Shown here piece after piece: positions 23,528 to 35,678 of a stretch of 64,000 nucleotides of DNA (positions are counted from its first letter, which is position 1; every line of letters starts with the position of its first letter). The stretch is from Sphagnum compactum (taxonomy: Eukaryota > Bryophyta > Sphagnopsida > Sphagnales), in the NCBI GenBank assembly GCA_965153455.1, contig OZ234504.1:10664001-10728000 (forward strand), in the 5' to 3' direction. The notes under the pieces are model-generated. The model worked only from the letters and a program-made list of their open reading frames with translations, had not been told where the DNA came from and did no database searches. Position numbers and translations under genes: made by a program.

Positions 23528-25787
23528 CTCCCACTCTATGAAGTTTCTAATCTGAACATGCTTATCAATTTGTAATGTCGTTCTTTCGGTAATGCCTTGG
23601 TGAGCACATCCGCCACCATCTCTTCCGTTGAACAATATTCGAACGTAACTTCGCCATTTTCAACTCGTTCTCGAACAAAGTGATGCTGAACATCAATGTG
23701 CTTTGTTCGAGCATGTTGCGTGGGATTCTTTGTCAATGATATTGCACCTTGGTTGTCACATCGAATCACCATCGCCTTCTTCTCTTTCTGTACCCTAATT
23801 CTTTCATGAGCTTTGTCATCCATATGGCTTCCTTGGTAGCTTGTGTGCTTGCCATGTATTCGGCCTCCGTCGTTGACAAAGCGATTGTGGGTTGTCGTTT
23901 GTTACTCCACAAGTGGCACCACCTCCCATCATGAATACAAACCCTATGGTGGATCTCCTATCCTCAAGGTCACCGGCCCAATCCGCATCACAATATGCAA
24001 CCACATCTTGGGGTGATAATCCTCCGAAGCGTAATTTGAATTGCAATGTGCCTTGCAAGTATCGAAAAATGCATTTCACCACAATCCAATGTTCTAGGCT
24101 TGGATTGGCCATGTGTTGACTCACCACGCTTATTGGGTATGCCAAATCGGGTCGAGTACACAACATGGCATACATCAAGGATCCCACAGCTAACAGATAA
24201 GGAACCTTCACCATTTCATCATCCTTGTTCATATTCTTCTTCAACTTCGTCTTGGGATCAAGTGGCACTCCGATGGCTTTACAATCCTCCATGCGAAAGT
24301 GTTTGAGAATCTCCTTGAGATACCCAATTTGGTTGATGTAAAGAAGACGTTGTGCACGATCCCTTTCCACTTCCATGCCAAGGAAAAAATGCAAATCGCC
24401 AAGATCTTTCATTTCGAACTTTCGAGAAAGTTCTTCCTTCACTTGCAAAAGCTTGTCCTTATTATTGCACACCAAGATGAGATCATCAACGTAGACGACG
24501 ATGAAAAATTTCACATCCTCGACTTGTGCAACATACACACTAAAGTCCGCATCACTTCTCGTAAACTCGATGCTTTTCAAGAAAGCGTCTAACTTTTGGT
24601 TCCAAGCCCTTGGAGATTGTTTCAAGCCATACAATGACTTGTGAAGCTTACACACAAGATGTTCACCTTCATGTGCGAATCCTTCGGGTTGCTCCATGTA
24701 GATCTCCTCTTCAAGGTCACCATTGAGAAATGCGGTTTTGACGTCCATTTGATGAATCTCCATGTCTTCAATGGCCGCTAGTGCAAGGATACAACGAATT
24801 GACACAAACTTTGCAACGGGTGCAAAAGTTTCATTGTAATCGACTCCAAATGTTTGGGTGAAACCTCTTGCCACAAGTCTCGCCTTGTACCGTTCAACTT
24901 CACCATCTACCCCATGTTTGATTTTGAACACCCATTTGCAAGAAATGGGTTTTCTACCCTTGGGGAGTGGCACCAAGGACCAAGTGTTGTTGACAAGAAG
25001 AGAGTCGTATTCTTCTTGCATGGCAATCTCCCACTTCTTTGCATCTTCGCCATTCAACGCCTCTTCCACGGTTTGGAGTTCTTCCGAAAATGCCATGGTG
25101 GCTCGTTCCACCTCTTTGGTGGCGACCCACCAATCACCAGGCCACTCCTTACGTTGTCTTTGGGGCCTTACTCTCGGTCCATCTTGTTGTGGTTCATTCA
25201 AACCCTCATCTTGTGATGAAGCAAATTCTTCTTCCGAAGAAGAGTTTGTTGTAGATTCATCACCTTCCACGTCTTCCGCTGGTCTTGCCTTCAAAGATAT
25301 AGAATTAACATCCTTCACAAGTTCATCGACTTCATCCACAACAAGGTGTTCTATTTGGTTTGAAAGGGGTCTCTTATCACGAACACCTTCTACTTCTTCC
25401 GTCCCTTCAAGGAACACAACATCTCGACTTTTAATGATCCTTTTGGTTTCTAAACACATTAAGCGATATGCTTTGGTCCCTTCACAATACCCTAGAAACA
25501 CACAAGGTATGGATTTGGACTCTAATTTGCTTCTCTTTTCATTTGGAATGTGTACAAATGTTTTGCAACCAAAAACTCTCAAATGAGATACATCCGGCTT
25601 TGTACCGGTCCACGCTTCTTGTGGGATCTTTGAATCAAGAGCTTTAGTTGGGCATCGATTCTCGATGTAAACCGCCGTGTTCACCGCCTCCGCCCAAAAC
25701 TCCAAGTCAAGTCCTTGTGCACGAATCATGCTTCTAGCGCATTCCATGATGGTCCTATTGGCTCGTTCTGCAACTCCATTAAAAGAC
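23528..25787 (-). pseudogene. Copia family A pol: integrase end, RT, RNase H
   Basis: This is the best preserved copia reading frame in the window: 657 residues open from 25789 to 23816, then, after a frameshift near 23910, 95 residues from 23823 to 23536. The order is integrase C-terminal part (NGVAERANRTIMECARSM, DVSHLRVFGCK), an acidic linker, RT (ARLVARGFTQ, YNETFAPVAKFVSIR, MDVKTAFLNGDLEEEIYMEQ, LYGLKQSPRAWN, and the catalytic YVDDLILVCNN near 24490), then RNase H (YCDADWAGDLEDRRST). The frameshift falls in the motif that reads ISWSSKQQPTIALST in the sister copy. The frame stops abruptly at 25787, where integrase is cut and AT-rich repeat sequence begins; the first two or three residues of the open frame are probably not native. 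Gag, protease and the integrase catalytic core are absent. Confidence 0.92.
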
Positions 25788-25789
25788 AT

Positions 25790-27730
25790 TTACATGTATC
25801 TTAATAATAAATGAATCTTTATTGTAATTAAAAATATATATTAACACATCATACATATAAAAATGAATAAACATTAAACTTCCACAAATTATGGCTTATG
25901 TATCATTACTTGATTTGTTGTAAATTAACATTTTATTTACAAAGAAATAATAAATTATATACATTGAATTTACATTATTACAAACTCATATTTTTTTTTT
26001 TAAAAAAAATTATTTTGAAATTAAATTTTAATATTTAGATGCACAAAACTATTTGCATCCTACATAAGCATTCATTTGCACAAATAGAATTTACATGTAT
26101 TTTAATGTTTAATGAAAATTTATTGCAATTTAAAGCAAATATTGAAATATCATGTCTATAAAGATTAAATAAACAATAGAATTCCATAAAAATATTAATT
26201 ATGTATCATTATTTGATATGTTGTAAACTAAAATCCAATTTACATATAAATAATAATTAGGTGTATTGACCGCGCACATTATACAAATTTATATTTCAGA
26301 GTTTCCTTAAATTTCCTTCAATCAAATTTTATTATTTGTGTGAACAAAAAATATTCGCAACATACATAACCATTCATTTTATACAAAGATAATTTACACA
26401 TCATTTAATCTATTAATGAAAGTAGATAGTTTGTTTTGTTTTATTCTATAATGTTGAAATTTCCCAAACCAAATTACTTCATATAATGTTATTGATATCT
26501 TTGAAAACCTAACAATGAATAGGGGTGCACTGATTTGGGTTGAAATTTTTCGGAGCTACAATGCAAAGGTTATTGATTATTGAACCATTTTTTTAATAAA
26601 CATTAATAAAATCATAAATAGAAATTTTACTTGAATCCAAAGGTGTACATGGTGTTGTTGGAAAGTAATCGCTGAGTTATAGTTAATGAAATTTATTTCA
26701 TAATTTTCAAACTTCGGTGTGAAAAATATTGAATTTTGAATGAATTTTGTTGTTGAAAATTCAAACAAATTCCAACAAATTGGGTTTAGAAGGCTTTTGA
26801 GTTGAGTGTGTTCACACTTTGGGCCAACAACACATGTTACTTTATTTATCCATGAAGGAAGGTAGTTTGTTTTGTTTTGTCATAATGATATCTCCCAAAC
26901 CACAGTGTCTTAGGTTATGCTATGAAACTTATCATCAAAAAGTTCTCAATGAATAGGGGTGCAACGACTTGGTTTAGAATGTTTGGAGCTATGTACATTG
27001 TGGAATCTATTGATTATTGAACCATTTTTTCATTGAATTTTTTGAAAAACCAAGATTGAAAACTATATTGGAATTTGGGGGTGTTCTTGGTATTATTGGA
27101 AAGCCTTCATCACGTTTGATTTAATAAAGTTGATTTCGTAGTTTTGAGACCTAAAATGTGAACAATAATATTGAATTTTTGGTGGGTACATATTGTTGTT
27201 GGAAATTCAAACAAATTGCGAAAAGGGGTTTGGAAGGAAAATTCAATTGAATGCATTCAAACTTGAGCCAATGACATAGGGTACATGAATGTTTAATGAG
27301 TTTTTATCATAATTTTAAACAAATATTAAGATATCATGTGTATAAAAATGAATAAACATTATAGTTGCACAATATTAATTATGTATCATTCTTTGATATG
27401 TTGTAATGATCTACATAGAAATAATAAATTACATGTGTATTCAACATAAACATTAGTATTAACAAATTTTTTATTTAAAATTTAACTTTATTTTGAACTT
27501 AAAGTTTAATATTTATATGCACAAAAAAAACCATTCATTTATACAAATAAAATTTACATGTAATTTAATGTTATCATAGTAAGTATTATAATATTATATG
27601 TATAAAATTAAAGTTACCTATTAGTTGTTTAATCTAGTTGAAAGAGATAGTTGCAAATAAAATTGTATTTCATCCACCTTTTAATACATTTTATCATCCA
27701 TTTTTTAATACATTTAATCATCCAAAATAG
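25790..27730. repeat. AT-rich composite repeat region
   Basis: Two repeat types interleave. Type 1, with the phrases TTTACATGTATTTTAATG, AAATATCATGTNTATAAA and ATTATGTATCATT, begins near 25789, 26089 and 27283, with a fourth partial unit near 27551. Type 2, with GTTTGTTTTGTTTT, ATGAATAGGGGTGCA and TATTGATTATTGAACCATTTTTT, occurs twice with spacing about 435 bp (26429 and 26864). Units are diverged. There is no coding content. Confidence 0.5.
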
Positions 27731-27735
27731 TTGAA

Positions 27736-28066
27736 CACTAGTTAATGTCTTGACCTTGTGCCAACTAAAGAACATTAGATGCCAAGAACATTACAAAAAT
27801 GACCCCTTAGTTGAAACATGCTTCACATTGTTTACCAACATAGTTGGAAGTTCAGCTTGGAGACATTTTCAATGCCAACAATATTCAACAAATGACCATG
27901 TAGTTGAAACATGCTTTCAACTATATGCCAATATAGTAAATGAATCAATTTAATTGGCAATTACCATAATCTTATTTTAAAAATTTTAAAAATCCAGTTG
28001 AAACATAGTTGCAAATGTCATGTAGTTGAAAACTTTTCGTTAAAAAGGGGGGGTTTTTTACTAGTG
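27736..28066. mobile_element. Possible CACTA-end element, 331 bp
   Basis: Starts CACTAGT and ends ACTAGTG, a 7-bp terminal match, and the right end (complement CACTAGTAAAAAACCCCCCC) is close to the ends of the 140-bp MITEs at 10575 and 59648. Inside, the phrase TAGTTGAAACATG recurs (about 27811, 27901 and a variant near 27998), as expected of subterminal repeats. The flanking triplets GAA and ACT do not match, so the left end may be wrong. Confidence 0.4.
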
Positions 28067-28069
28067 ACT

Positions 28070-29990
28070 CCTGAATGTGGTCTTCAATGCATTCCTCCTT
28101 GCCCTTCCAATTAGTAGGAGAGATGAAAAAGACCTTATCACCTTTTCGATACCCCATTTGGAATGCCTATTCCATTTTGAGGACATCAATCTTGAGGGTT
28201 GGCGTCACAATTGGCATCAATATCATGCAAAAGAAAAGTATGTTCATTCGAGCTTTGGCCTTAAAATGGATTTTGTGCTTTTTCAAAACCTGCACAGTTT
28301 TGAATTCCATTTGGATCTGGAACACACCTTTGTCTCTAGAAGATATAAAAGCATCCAAATGGGATAGAGGGCAATGAACTTTAGCTAGTTTCCTAAAAAT
28401 ACATTTTGTGAGATAATTTGTTTTTTTTTAGCTCAAATAATGAAAGATCCCCATTGTTGATGAAACAAATTTGAAAAGTCATGCAAGAGATGAAATGAAT
28501 AGAATAAAACAATGAATAGAGAATATTAATTATAAAGGTTGTCTTGAACACATCTTATGAATCATGGACATCCATATCTTATATAGGATTCAAATCAAAG
28601 CTTTATTCCTGAACACAAGTGAAATTGAGATCAACTTGAAGGGTCCATATAACCGAATAAATTCATCTCATACATAATTGAGAAAAATAATTTACCTCTT
28701 CTAAAATCTTTTGGAACTCCTCTACCTTGTGAAATAAAACCCTTCTTTAAGATGGAGCAACCTATAAGACATATAACACATATTTAATTAATTTAAGACC
28801 AAAATTTTAATTTAGGACTTTATACAACTTGGTGGATGGAATGAACTCCACCTAATGGCCACCAGACTTAACAAATTAATGATCATTTTTTACGTGAATA
28901 TCATATTATAGAATTTTTCAATTACATTACTTCCAAATAAAAATGACTTTGTAACCAACAATTCCAAAAAGATAACATCCATGTACACATTAAGTAAAAA
29001 AATTCGACTTCGAATTTTCATGACTGATTGAAAGCCAAATGTTAGTGCTTTCATCGATGACATCAAAAGACTCAACCCTTTGAATTTGAAACAAGGAGAG
29101 AGGCCAAATTGGCAAAACTATAACATCATACTATCACACAAATTTTACTAGTACTTTTAAAATATATGTACACCATAAAAAAACATTTAAATAAAATTGA
29201 ACGTAAACAACATGCTAAATTTCTAACAATGGCAGCTTGATCCATCCATTTTATTGTACAATAACAAATCTATTACATTTCAAATTCCATATATAATTAA
29301 AGTAATATTTTGCTTAGTGCCTAGCAAGTGATAGTACATAATAGATTATCAAATAAGAAAGTCACAAGTAAATGTTCCCATTAAACATAAATAAAAATTC
29401 AATTTTCTGAAATACAAACAAGGCACAATATACCAATAACAACAATGTCTATACATGCAAATTTATTATTCATGTTGTAATGAATCCATTATTTTTGGGG
29501 CTTTACATACCATGTAAGAAGGAAAGTTGATGCCTAGTGGCCATTTGAGATTAAGGTTAAAGGTTTCAAAATAGATTATTAATTATTGGTCTTCAAGAAT
29601 ATACAAGGATAAATTTTAGCAAAAGAATAAATTTATTAAGCCATAAAACACAAAAATTGCCAAAAAAAAAAACTTCGGCAATCTAATCAATACAATGATA
29701 CAAAAGACATTGAAAAACTACAAATATAATTTCATCACTATCACCAACATCCTTCACAAATTGCTTGAGGCATTAGGAGCATCGAGATTAACTTTAGTTC
29801 TACCAACATAAGTAGTAGGAATACTGATTTGACTTTTTTTGTTTTATTTTTTCGAGTAAGGAAAGAGAAAAGAATGGTTGAAATGTCAAGCCATTGTTAT
29901 GGATTTGCTAAATTATATTTCCATTTGCCATTTTAGTAATCTTCATATAAATGTTGTTCATCCAAAGTTGATCCATTCTTCATAGGAACC
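28070..29990 (-). other. Decayed minus-strand sequence, probably part of a transposon
   Basis: Several minus-strand fragments (28077-28157, 28167-28358, 28890-29075) show locally protein-like composition but no domain that I can name. They lie downstream, in transcription sense, of the DUF7869-like gene relic and may be its last portion or its 3' flank. Isolated copies of the palindromic CCTAGTGGCC motif occur near 28850 and 29530. The rest is AT-rich. Confidence 0.25.
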
Positions 29991-31310
29991 CACCATTGAA
30001 CTCTCACCATTTTAAACTATTCAATATTTTCATCCTTGACAACGTCTCCTTATGCTCTTCCCATTTAAAGAAGAACAAGTTTACGATCATGTGGTTTCAT
30101 AAGCACAAAATCTCCAACATTAAAATATCCAAATGGTGTGTATGTTGTCAAAGGTTTCATGTTCTTTGGCCCACGATAAGGAACTCGAATTGGATCTTTT
30201 GGGTCAACAATGTCCATGACAATTAACAATGAAGCCTTAGTATAATTGGACCTCCAATTGCTTGAAGGCCAAAAGCCCTCTAAAAAAGTTGTACTTTGAG
30301 GGGGTTTTGATCTTGATAAATGCAATTCAAGATATCTTCTTAGTATTCCACATATGGTTTCATCTTCACTTCATATGTGGAACTTTGCGCAATGCCCACC
30401 TTCCAAAAATCCATGTATTTGGATAGTCCAGAACTTATAAACTTTCTATCTCCATTAACCTTGATGCATCATTGCCCCAAATTGGGTTGTATAAAATAGG
30501 GCTTGGGATTCCAATGGACAAATTTGGTGAACCATCTGGATTAGTTTTCCACAATCTAATTGGTGGCCCATCTATCAAACTCTAAACAAGATTTGTGGGG
30601 GAAACTTTGTATTGCATCATAGGCCAACCTGACGAAATCAACAAAAAATCTAAAAAGATGCATATCAATATGCCCTACCAATATTTTAAGGCCATCCTTC
30701 AAACAACCTAAGACCCAAGATTTAAAATATGGAATCTCTTGAATTGATTGAAGAATGAACAGTCTCTCTTGTGAGATCATGAAAGCCGTCATCAAATTTG
30801 CTAAAATGTAATATTTTTTTCCCTTAATTTTATTGACAAATAGCCAAAACATCCATCTATATCCTCATGTGCATGGCCAACTACAAGGAATCCCAATTTG
30901 ACCTCCTCAAACACATCCTTTGCCATCAAAAATGGTAGAAATGCGAACAAATGTCGATTCTTATTTTCTTTCATGCAATTATCCAATTGAAGTAATAAAA
31001 CTTTCGTTAAAGGTTTTGAACGAACCTATTTGATCCAAGGTGCATGATTCACATATGCAACATGATTTCCTTTATAATAAATGTGCAAAGAATGAGTTTT
31101 ACGAGGGTGTTCAAAAAATAATTTCAATTATGAAACTAGAGCTGCCTCCAATTTGCAAGAACTACAACAAGGACCCAATTATGAAATTGGGATCGTTTGG
31201 CCACAACTCATTAGAATATTATTCATATCTTTCATTCTCATGACCATGCGCCATCATACCTACGTGGGTAATGGGTAATTGTCCAAGCCTAGATATCATT
31301 TTGTTGCACA
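29991..31310 (-). pseudogene. DUF7869-like transposon protein, C-terminal half
   Basis: Minus-strand blocks in order: 31310-31222 (NKMISRLGQLPIT, MMAHGHENERYE), a degraded stretch, 30986-30801 (DNCMKENKNRHLFAF, then VKLGFLVVGHAHEDIDGCFG), 30852-30556 after a frameshift (LMTAFMISQERLF, IGHIDMHLFRFFVD-like block) and 30325-30065 (FLEGFWPSSNW, VDPKDPIRVPYRGPKN, GDFVLMKPHDRKLV). The pair 'D-N-C-x4-NKN' and 'VGHxHEDID' is what I associate with the DUF7869 family, an RNase H-fold-like protein found in plant and other eukaryotic transposons. Both halves of that signature survive, including the Asp and His residues. Stops and frameshifts make it non-functional. The N-terminal half continues at 38168 on the other side of an inserted LTR. 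Confidence 0.65.
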
Positions 31311-31315
31311 CTTGC

Positions 31316-31431
31316 TGTCGCAACCCTAGCCTTGGGCTCATGACCAAGGCAAAGGCTTGCAAAGGTGCGAGCCAAGAGTGAGCCTGAGAGTCACATTTCA
31401 TGCTCCCGGGAGTGCAAGAGAATGCGAGGGA
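31316..31431 (-). repeat. Family C solo LTR C3, 3' piece
   Basis: The end of a family C LTR in minus orientation (plus-strand start TGTCGCAACCC). The 5-bp flank CTTGC at 31311-31315 is repeated exactly at 38163-38167 next to the other end. The LTR is interrupted at 31431/31432 by copia element F and continues at 37526. Confidence 0.8.
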
Positions 31432-31743
31432 TGTTAACAAATAGGAGATCTAATCAAGTGCAAACATAAATCTTTATTGAAAGAAAACTAAAACACGATG
31501 CTCACAACATGGAACATAACATCAAGAACTCTTCAAAGTTCTTGTCACATGAAATACACAAACTTGTGCAATGAAGAAAAGAGAGCCAAACCATCAACAC
31601 CAAAGTATTTAACTAAAGACCAAACCACAAATAACCAAACTAATATAAGTAAAGAAAGTAATTCAACCTTGTGAAAGTAACCTAATTGTTTTCCTACTCC
31701 AGTAATTAATGAAACCTAACTAATTGAGCTTGAATTCTCAACA
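31432..31743 (-). repeat. Family F 3' LTR (312 bp)
   Basis: Read on the minus strand it runs TGTTGAGAATTC ... TATTTGTTAACA, with canonical TG/CA ends. A candidate polyadenylation signal, AATAAA (in CTTTCAATAAAGATTT), lies near its end. Confidence 0.92.
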
Positions 31744-31752
31744 CTCCCCCTC
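31744..31752 (-). other. Family F polypurine tract
   Basis: GAGGGGGAG on the minus strand, directly before the 3' LTR; primes plus-strand DNA synthesis in LTR elements. Confidence 0.85.
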
Positions 31753-31813
31753 AAGCTCAAATCCACTTCTAGTACACCAAGCATTTTTCTAAACTTCGTT
31801 AGCTTGTCTATAC

Positions 31814-32246
31814 CTAAAGCCTTGTGAAAATGTCAACAACTTGATCTTCAGTACTAACATGAATAAGGTTAATTTCTTTTGCTAGAATTTTTTCTCTAAT
31901 AAAGTGGTAGTGCACCTCAATGTGCTTTATCCTAGCATGATAGATCGGGTTGTTAACAAGTAGTATGCTACTAATGTTATCACAATAAATGACAATAGGA
32001 GCATCCACTGATTGTCCCAAATCTGAGAGTAGTTTTTGTAACCAAACTCCTTCACATGCAACAATTGCTATGCCTTTGTATTCTACCTCCGTGCTTAATA
32101 GTGCAACTGTTGGTTGTTTCTTATTGCTCCAACTAACAGCACCACTTCCAAAAGAAATCATGAAACCACTAGTTGATCTTCTATCTGAAACATTGCAAGC
32201 CCAATCAGCATCCATGTATCCATGTACTTGTAACTGGTTCTTGGCT
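31814..32246 (-). pseudogene. Family F RNase H
   Basis: Copia RNase H: DADWACNVSDRRSTSGF, SWSNKKQPTVALLSTEVEY, CDNISSILLVNNP, HIEVHYHFIREKI and VVDIFTRL. The first Asp, the Glu of the STEVEY block and the third Asp (CDN) of the active site are present. A stop follows shortly after IFTRL and a frameshift separates it from RT at about 32230-32330. Confidence 0.88.
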
Positions 32247-33290
32247 TCATAAAAAATTCCAACCTATAACGTATGTTTTATGTACCTCAGTATACGCCTC
32301 ACTGCATCCAAATGTGGTTTTCGTGGTGTTTGCATGAATTGACTCACCACTCCAACTGTATAATTCCAAATTTGGCCTTGTGATGGTCATGTAAATCAAA
32401 CTCCCCACTATGCGCCTATACATAGTGGTATGCTCCACAAGGTCTCCTTCATTTGCACTTAACTTCACATTTTGCTCCAATGGAATTGAAATGGGTTTGC
32501 AACCCATCGTCCCATATTTGGACAATTTGTTCAAAGCATATTGCCTTTGTAGTAACCATATCCCTTTACGGGACTGGATTACCTCAATGCCGAGTAAACA
32601 ACGCAACTCTCCCAAATCCTTCATCTCAAACTTTTGTTTCAAAAGCTTCTTCAAATCAAAGATGTCTTCATCATTATCTCCTTTGATAATCAAGTCATCA
32701 ACATAGATGATTATGACTACAATCCCATGATCTGTCTTTTTCACAAATAGTGAAAAATCTGCATTGGATGTTTGAAATCCACTTGTGACAAAATACTGAC
32801 CTATCTTGTCTAACCAAGCTCTAGGTGCTTGCTTCAAGCCGTACAAACTTTCTTCAACCTATAAACCAAATTAGGATGTGTTTGGTCTACATAACTTGGT
32901 GGTTGTTCCATGTACACTTCTTCCTGTAAGTCTCCATGAAGAAAAACATTCTTTACATCCATTTGATGTAAAGACCATCCTTTTGCTGTTGCCATAGCAA
33001 TGATTGCTCTTACAGTTATCATTTTGGCAACTGGACTATAGGTCTCCTCATAGTCTATGCCATAAGTTTGGGCATAACTTTTGGCAACCAATCTTACTTT
33101 GTATCTGCTCACAAATCCATCTGCATTGTGCTTGACTTTGTACACCCATTTGCACCCAATTACTTTCTTGTCCTTTGGTAAAGCTACCAATTCCCAAGTT
33201 GCATTAACATCCAACGCCGCCATCTCTTCATCCATGGCATTGTCCCACTTAGGGTTTCCAAAACCTCTTGTACAAAACAAGTGGGTTTAA
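32247..33290 (-). pseudogene. Family F reverse transcriptase
   Basis: Two frames, 33280-32834 and 32846-32247, make up a copia RT: ATWELVALPKDKKVIGCKWV, QTYGIDYEETYSPVAKM, MDVKNVFLHGDLQEEVYMEQ, then, after a 1-base shift near 32840, YGLKQAPRAWLDKI, the catalytic IIYVDDLIIKG near 32700 and MKDLGELRCLLGIEV. The active-site Asp pair is intact, but the reading frame is not. Confidence 0.9.
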
Positions 33291-33294
33291 CCTC

Positions 33295-33746
33295 CTATAT
33301 AACTCTCACCATGTATGTGTAATGATGAGCTACAAAGCCATCATATATGAATCTTTGTAGAGGGTATTTGACTCGTGTGGATCTTCGTAGTCCATTGTTG
33401 TTGTCAGGTGTTTCCAAAGTTTTCTTGGCCATCCGAGCTTCGGGAGTAGTAACTGAAGGGATTCTTGATTCTTCACCAACACTTTTCTCTGAATCACTTG
33501 ACTCATCATCTACATGAAGATTTTTAAATGATGTTTGAGAACTACCATGTACAATGTTTGAAGATCTTAATCTTCCTTTCCATGGAGTGCTACTGGACCC
33601 ACTAATTGAAGACTCTTGTGGTCCACTAATTGATTGTGATTCTTGTTCCACATTTGATGAAACATCACCATTTCTAAGCTCTCCATCTTCTGCTATCTTC
33701 AATGGTGACTACCAACTAACCATCTCATCAAACACAACATCTCTAC
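33295..33746 (-). pseudogene. Family F integrase-RT linker
   Basis: A hydrophilic, Ser/Glu-rich frame (33702-33295) rich in SSDSEKS-type phrases and ending in RRSTRVKYPLQRF, the conserved 'RRSTR' block that precedes copia RT. It follows the integrase C-terminal part and has no stop within. Confidence 0.75.
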
Positions 33747-34734
33747 TCACTTGCAATTCCTAGTGACAGGGTTGAAACATCTATATCCTTTTTGTTCTAA
33801 GGAATATCCAATGAAGATACATTTCTCAGCTTTTGGATCTAGTTTTGATCTCTTTTCATCATGAACATGCACATATGCAATACAACCAAACACTCTAAGG
33901 TGTGAAACATCGGGTTTCTTGCCTATGAATTTTTCTTTAGGTGTCATGCCATAAACTGCCACAGTGGGTGTTCGATTCATGATATAAATTGTAGTTGCTA
34001 CCGCTTCAGCCCAAAAGTAATTTGGAAATTTTTTCTCATTCAACATGGTACGTGTTATTTTCTACAATGTGCTTGTTTTTTCTTTTAGCAACTCCATTCT
34101 ACTATGGGGAATAACTATATGAGTACTTCCTTTGAATTCCATGCTCCTTCAAATATTCACTGAATTCATTTGAAAAATACTCTCCCCCTCCATCGGACTT
34201 TAGGCATTTGATGCTCACACCAATCTCCTTCTCCACCATTGCTTTGAAATTCAAAAAATGTTGAAACACTTCACCTTTGTGTTTCATGAAGTAGACCCAC
34301 ACCTTCCTTGTGTGGTCATCAATGAAACTCACGTAATACTTGCATCCTCCAATGGATTCTGTCTTCGTGGTCCACATATCCGAATGGATCATTTCCAAAG
34401 GTTTGGAACTAACATGAGTTGTTTGAGTTGGGAATGGATGCCTAGCTTGCTTCCCCAATTGGCATGCTTCACAAACTTGTGACATCACCTCTTTTGTTCC
34501 AAATTTGGGAAGACCTCCAACAAGATTTTGTTTCTCCAACAACTTAAGACTTTCGAAATTAACATGGCCAACCCGCTTGTGCCAAATTCCAATGTCTCCA
34601 GCTCCTTTTCCATGTGTGAATAACATGGAATTCACCTCAGGCATGTTCACATCCAAGGTGAACATTTGTCCATTCCTCTCCCCTTTTGCAATTAATTTGC
34701 CTTGGTTCTTCATGTCTTCCACAAAAACATCCAT
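33747..34734 (-). pseudogene. Family F integrase
   Basis: Frame 34734-34102 carries the HHCC zinc region (WHKRVGHVNFESL ... CEACQLGKQ), the first catalytic Asp in MIHSDMW and the second in CLKSDGGGEYF. Just before the conserved NGVA block (34090-34110) two adjacent stop codons, TAG TAG, stand where the family has Gln-Gln. The frame at 34046-33747 continues the C-terminal part (PNYFWAEAVATTIYIMNR, DVSHLRVFGC). The Glu of the DDE triad lies in the disrupted NGVAxRKN segment, which reads Lys where I would expect Glu. Confidence 0.88.
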
Positions 34735-35050
34735 TGGGGTTGAATGTCACCTGTAAACCTTGTTCTACCATCTGGCCTACGGAGACCAAATTTTTTGTTA
34801 TGGTTGGAACATGAAGTACATCTTTCAAGTACTTTGTTTGCCCATCTTGCATGGACAATGGCACCTTGCCAATTTGTGTGACAGGATGCGGAGTGTCATC
34901 ACCAGTTTCCACAAGCCCTGGTGTTTTCAAATCCCTTGTGTCTCTAAACCATTCTCCATGACTAGTCATGTGGTTTGAAGCTCCAGAATTCACATACCAG
35001 ACATTGTTATCTGATAGACCTCCTATCATTGAATTTGCCATGTGCTGCAT
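34735..35050 (-). pseudogene. Family F aspartic protease
   Basis: The copia protease signature WYVDSGAS reads WYVNSGASNHMT here (minus strand, about 35010-34980): the catalytic Asp codon GAT has become AAT. The rest follows family form, with IGKVPLSMQDG, LKDVLHVPTITKNLVSVGQ. Loss of the only catalytic Asp would abolish polyprotein cleavage. It is continuous with the 35155-34637 frame. Confidence 0.88.
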
Positions 35051-35460
35051 CACAAATAGGTGTTCATCACCTTGATCGCTAGTTGATGCATAATTCCCTT
35101 GTTGTAGCTTTCCATTTCGTGCATCATGCTCCCTTTGATAACAATTCTTTGCCATGTGCCTAGGTTTCCTGCAATAGTAGCAGTTTGGGTCGCTATTTGG
35201 TTGTTGACCTCAATGACTTCCACCACGACCTCCACGATTTCCTCTTCTTCTAAATTTTCCTCGTCCACCTCCATGAGGCTGACCTTCATGTTGATGATGT
35301 CCACCATGCGAGCTTCCATGTCGACTTCGAAATGAAATTTTACCACCTCTACCTCTATTAATATTTCAGTAGAAAGCATTTTCTTGTGATCCTCCATTGG
35401 ATGAAGTACCAACAATTCTCATCTTTTCACTTATGAGTAGGGTTATTAAGTCTTGGAAAT
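35050..35460 (-). pseudogene. Family F gag nucleocapsid: Gly/Arg-rich and zinc knuckle
   Basis: In the frame that is continuous with the protease, a Gly/Arg/His-rich tract (35400-35220) precedes CYYCRKPRHMAKNC, a CX2CX4HX4C zinc knuckle at about 35180-35140. One stop (TGA) lies between the two near 35208. The 121-residue frame at 35415-35050 that overlaps this in another register is a shadow. Confidence 0.8.
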
Positions 35461-35678
35461 CGGGAAATTTTTTCTCGAACTGCAACTGAAGCGCGGAATT
35501 AGCTATAGTCTTTTCCAAGTCCATTCAAGGTCACGGCCATTAAATCTTCATCATCTACAAGGGCTCCTATAGATGCAAGGGCATCTACAAGGCTTTTCAC
35601 CTTTGTAGAATAATCACTGATGTTCATTTTATTTTTCTGTAAATTATGCAACTTTTGCTTGAGCTGCATTTTGCGGGC

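Noticed and set aside
24858-25586. 242-residue plus-strand frame
   Set aside because: Antisense to the well supported copia pol frame; no domain.
31219-31440. 73-residue minus-strand frame as a single gene
   Set aside because: Only its last approximately 30 residues are transposon protein; the first part is family C LTR read through.
35050-35415. 121-residue Glu/Val-rich frame
   Set aside because: Wrong register of the Gly/Arg-rich nucleocapsid and zinc knuckle of element F.
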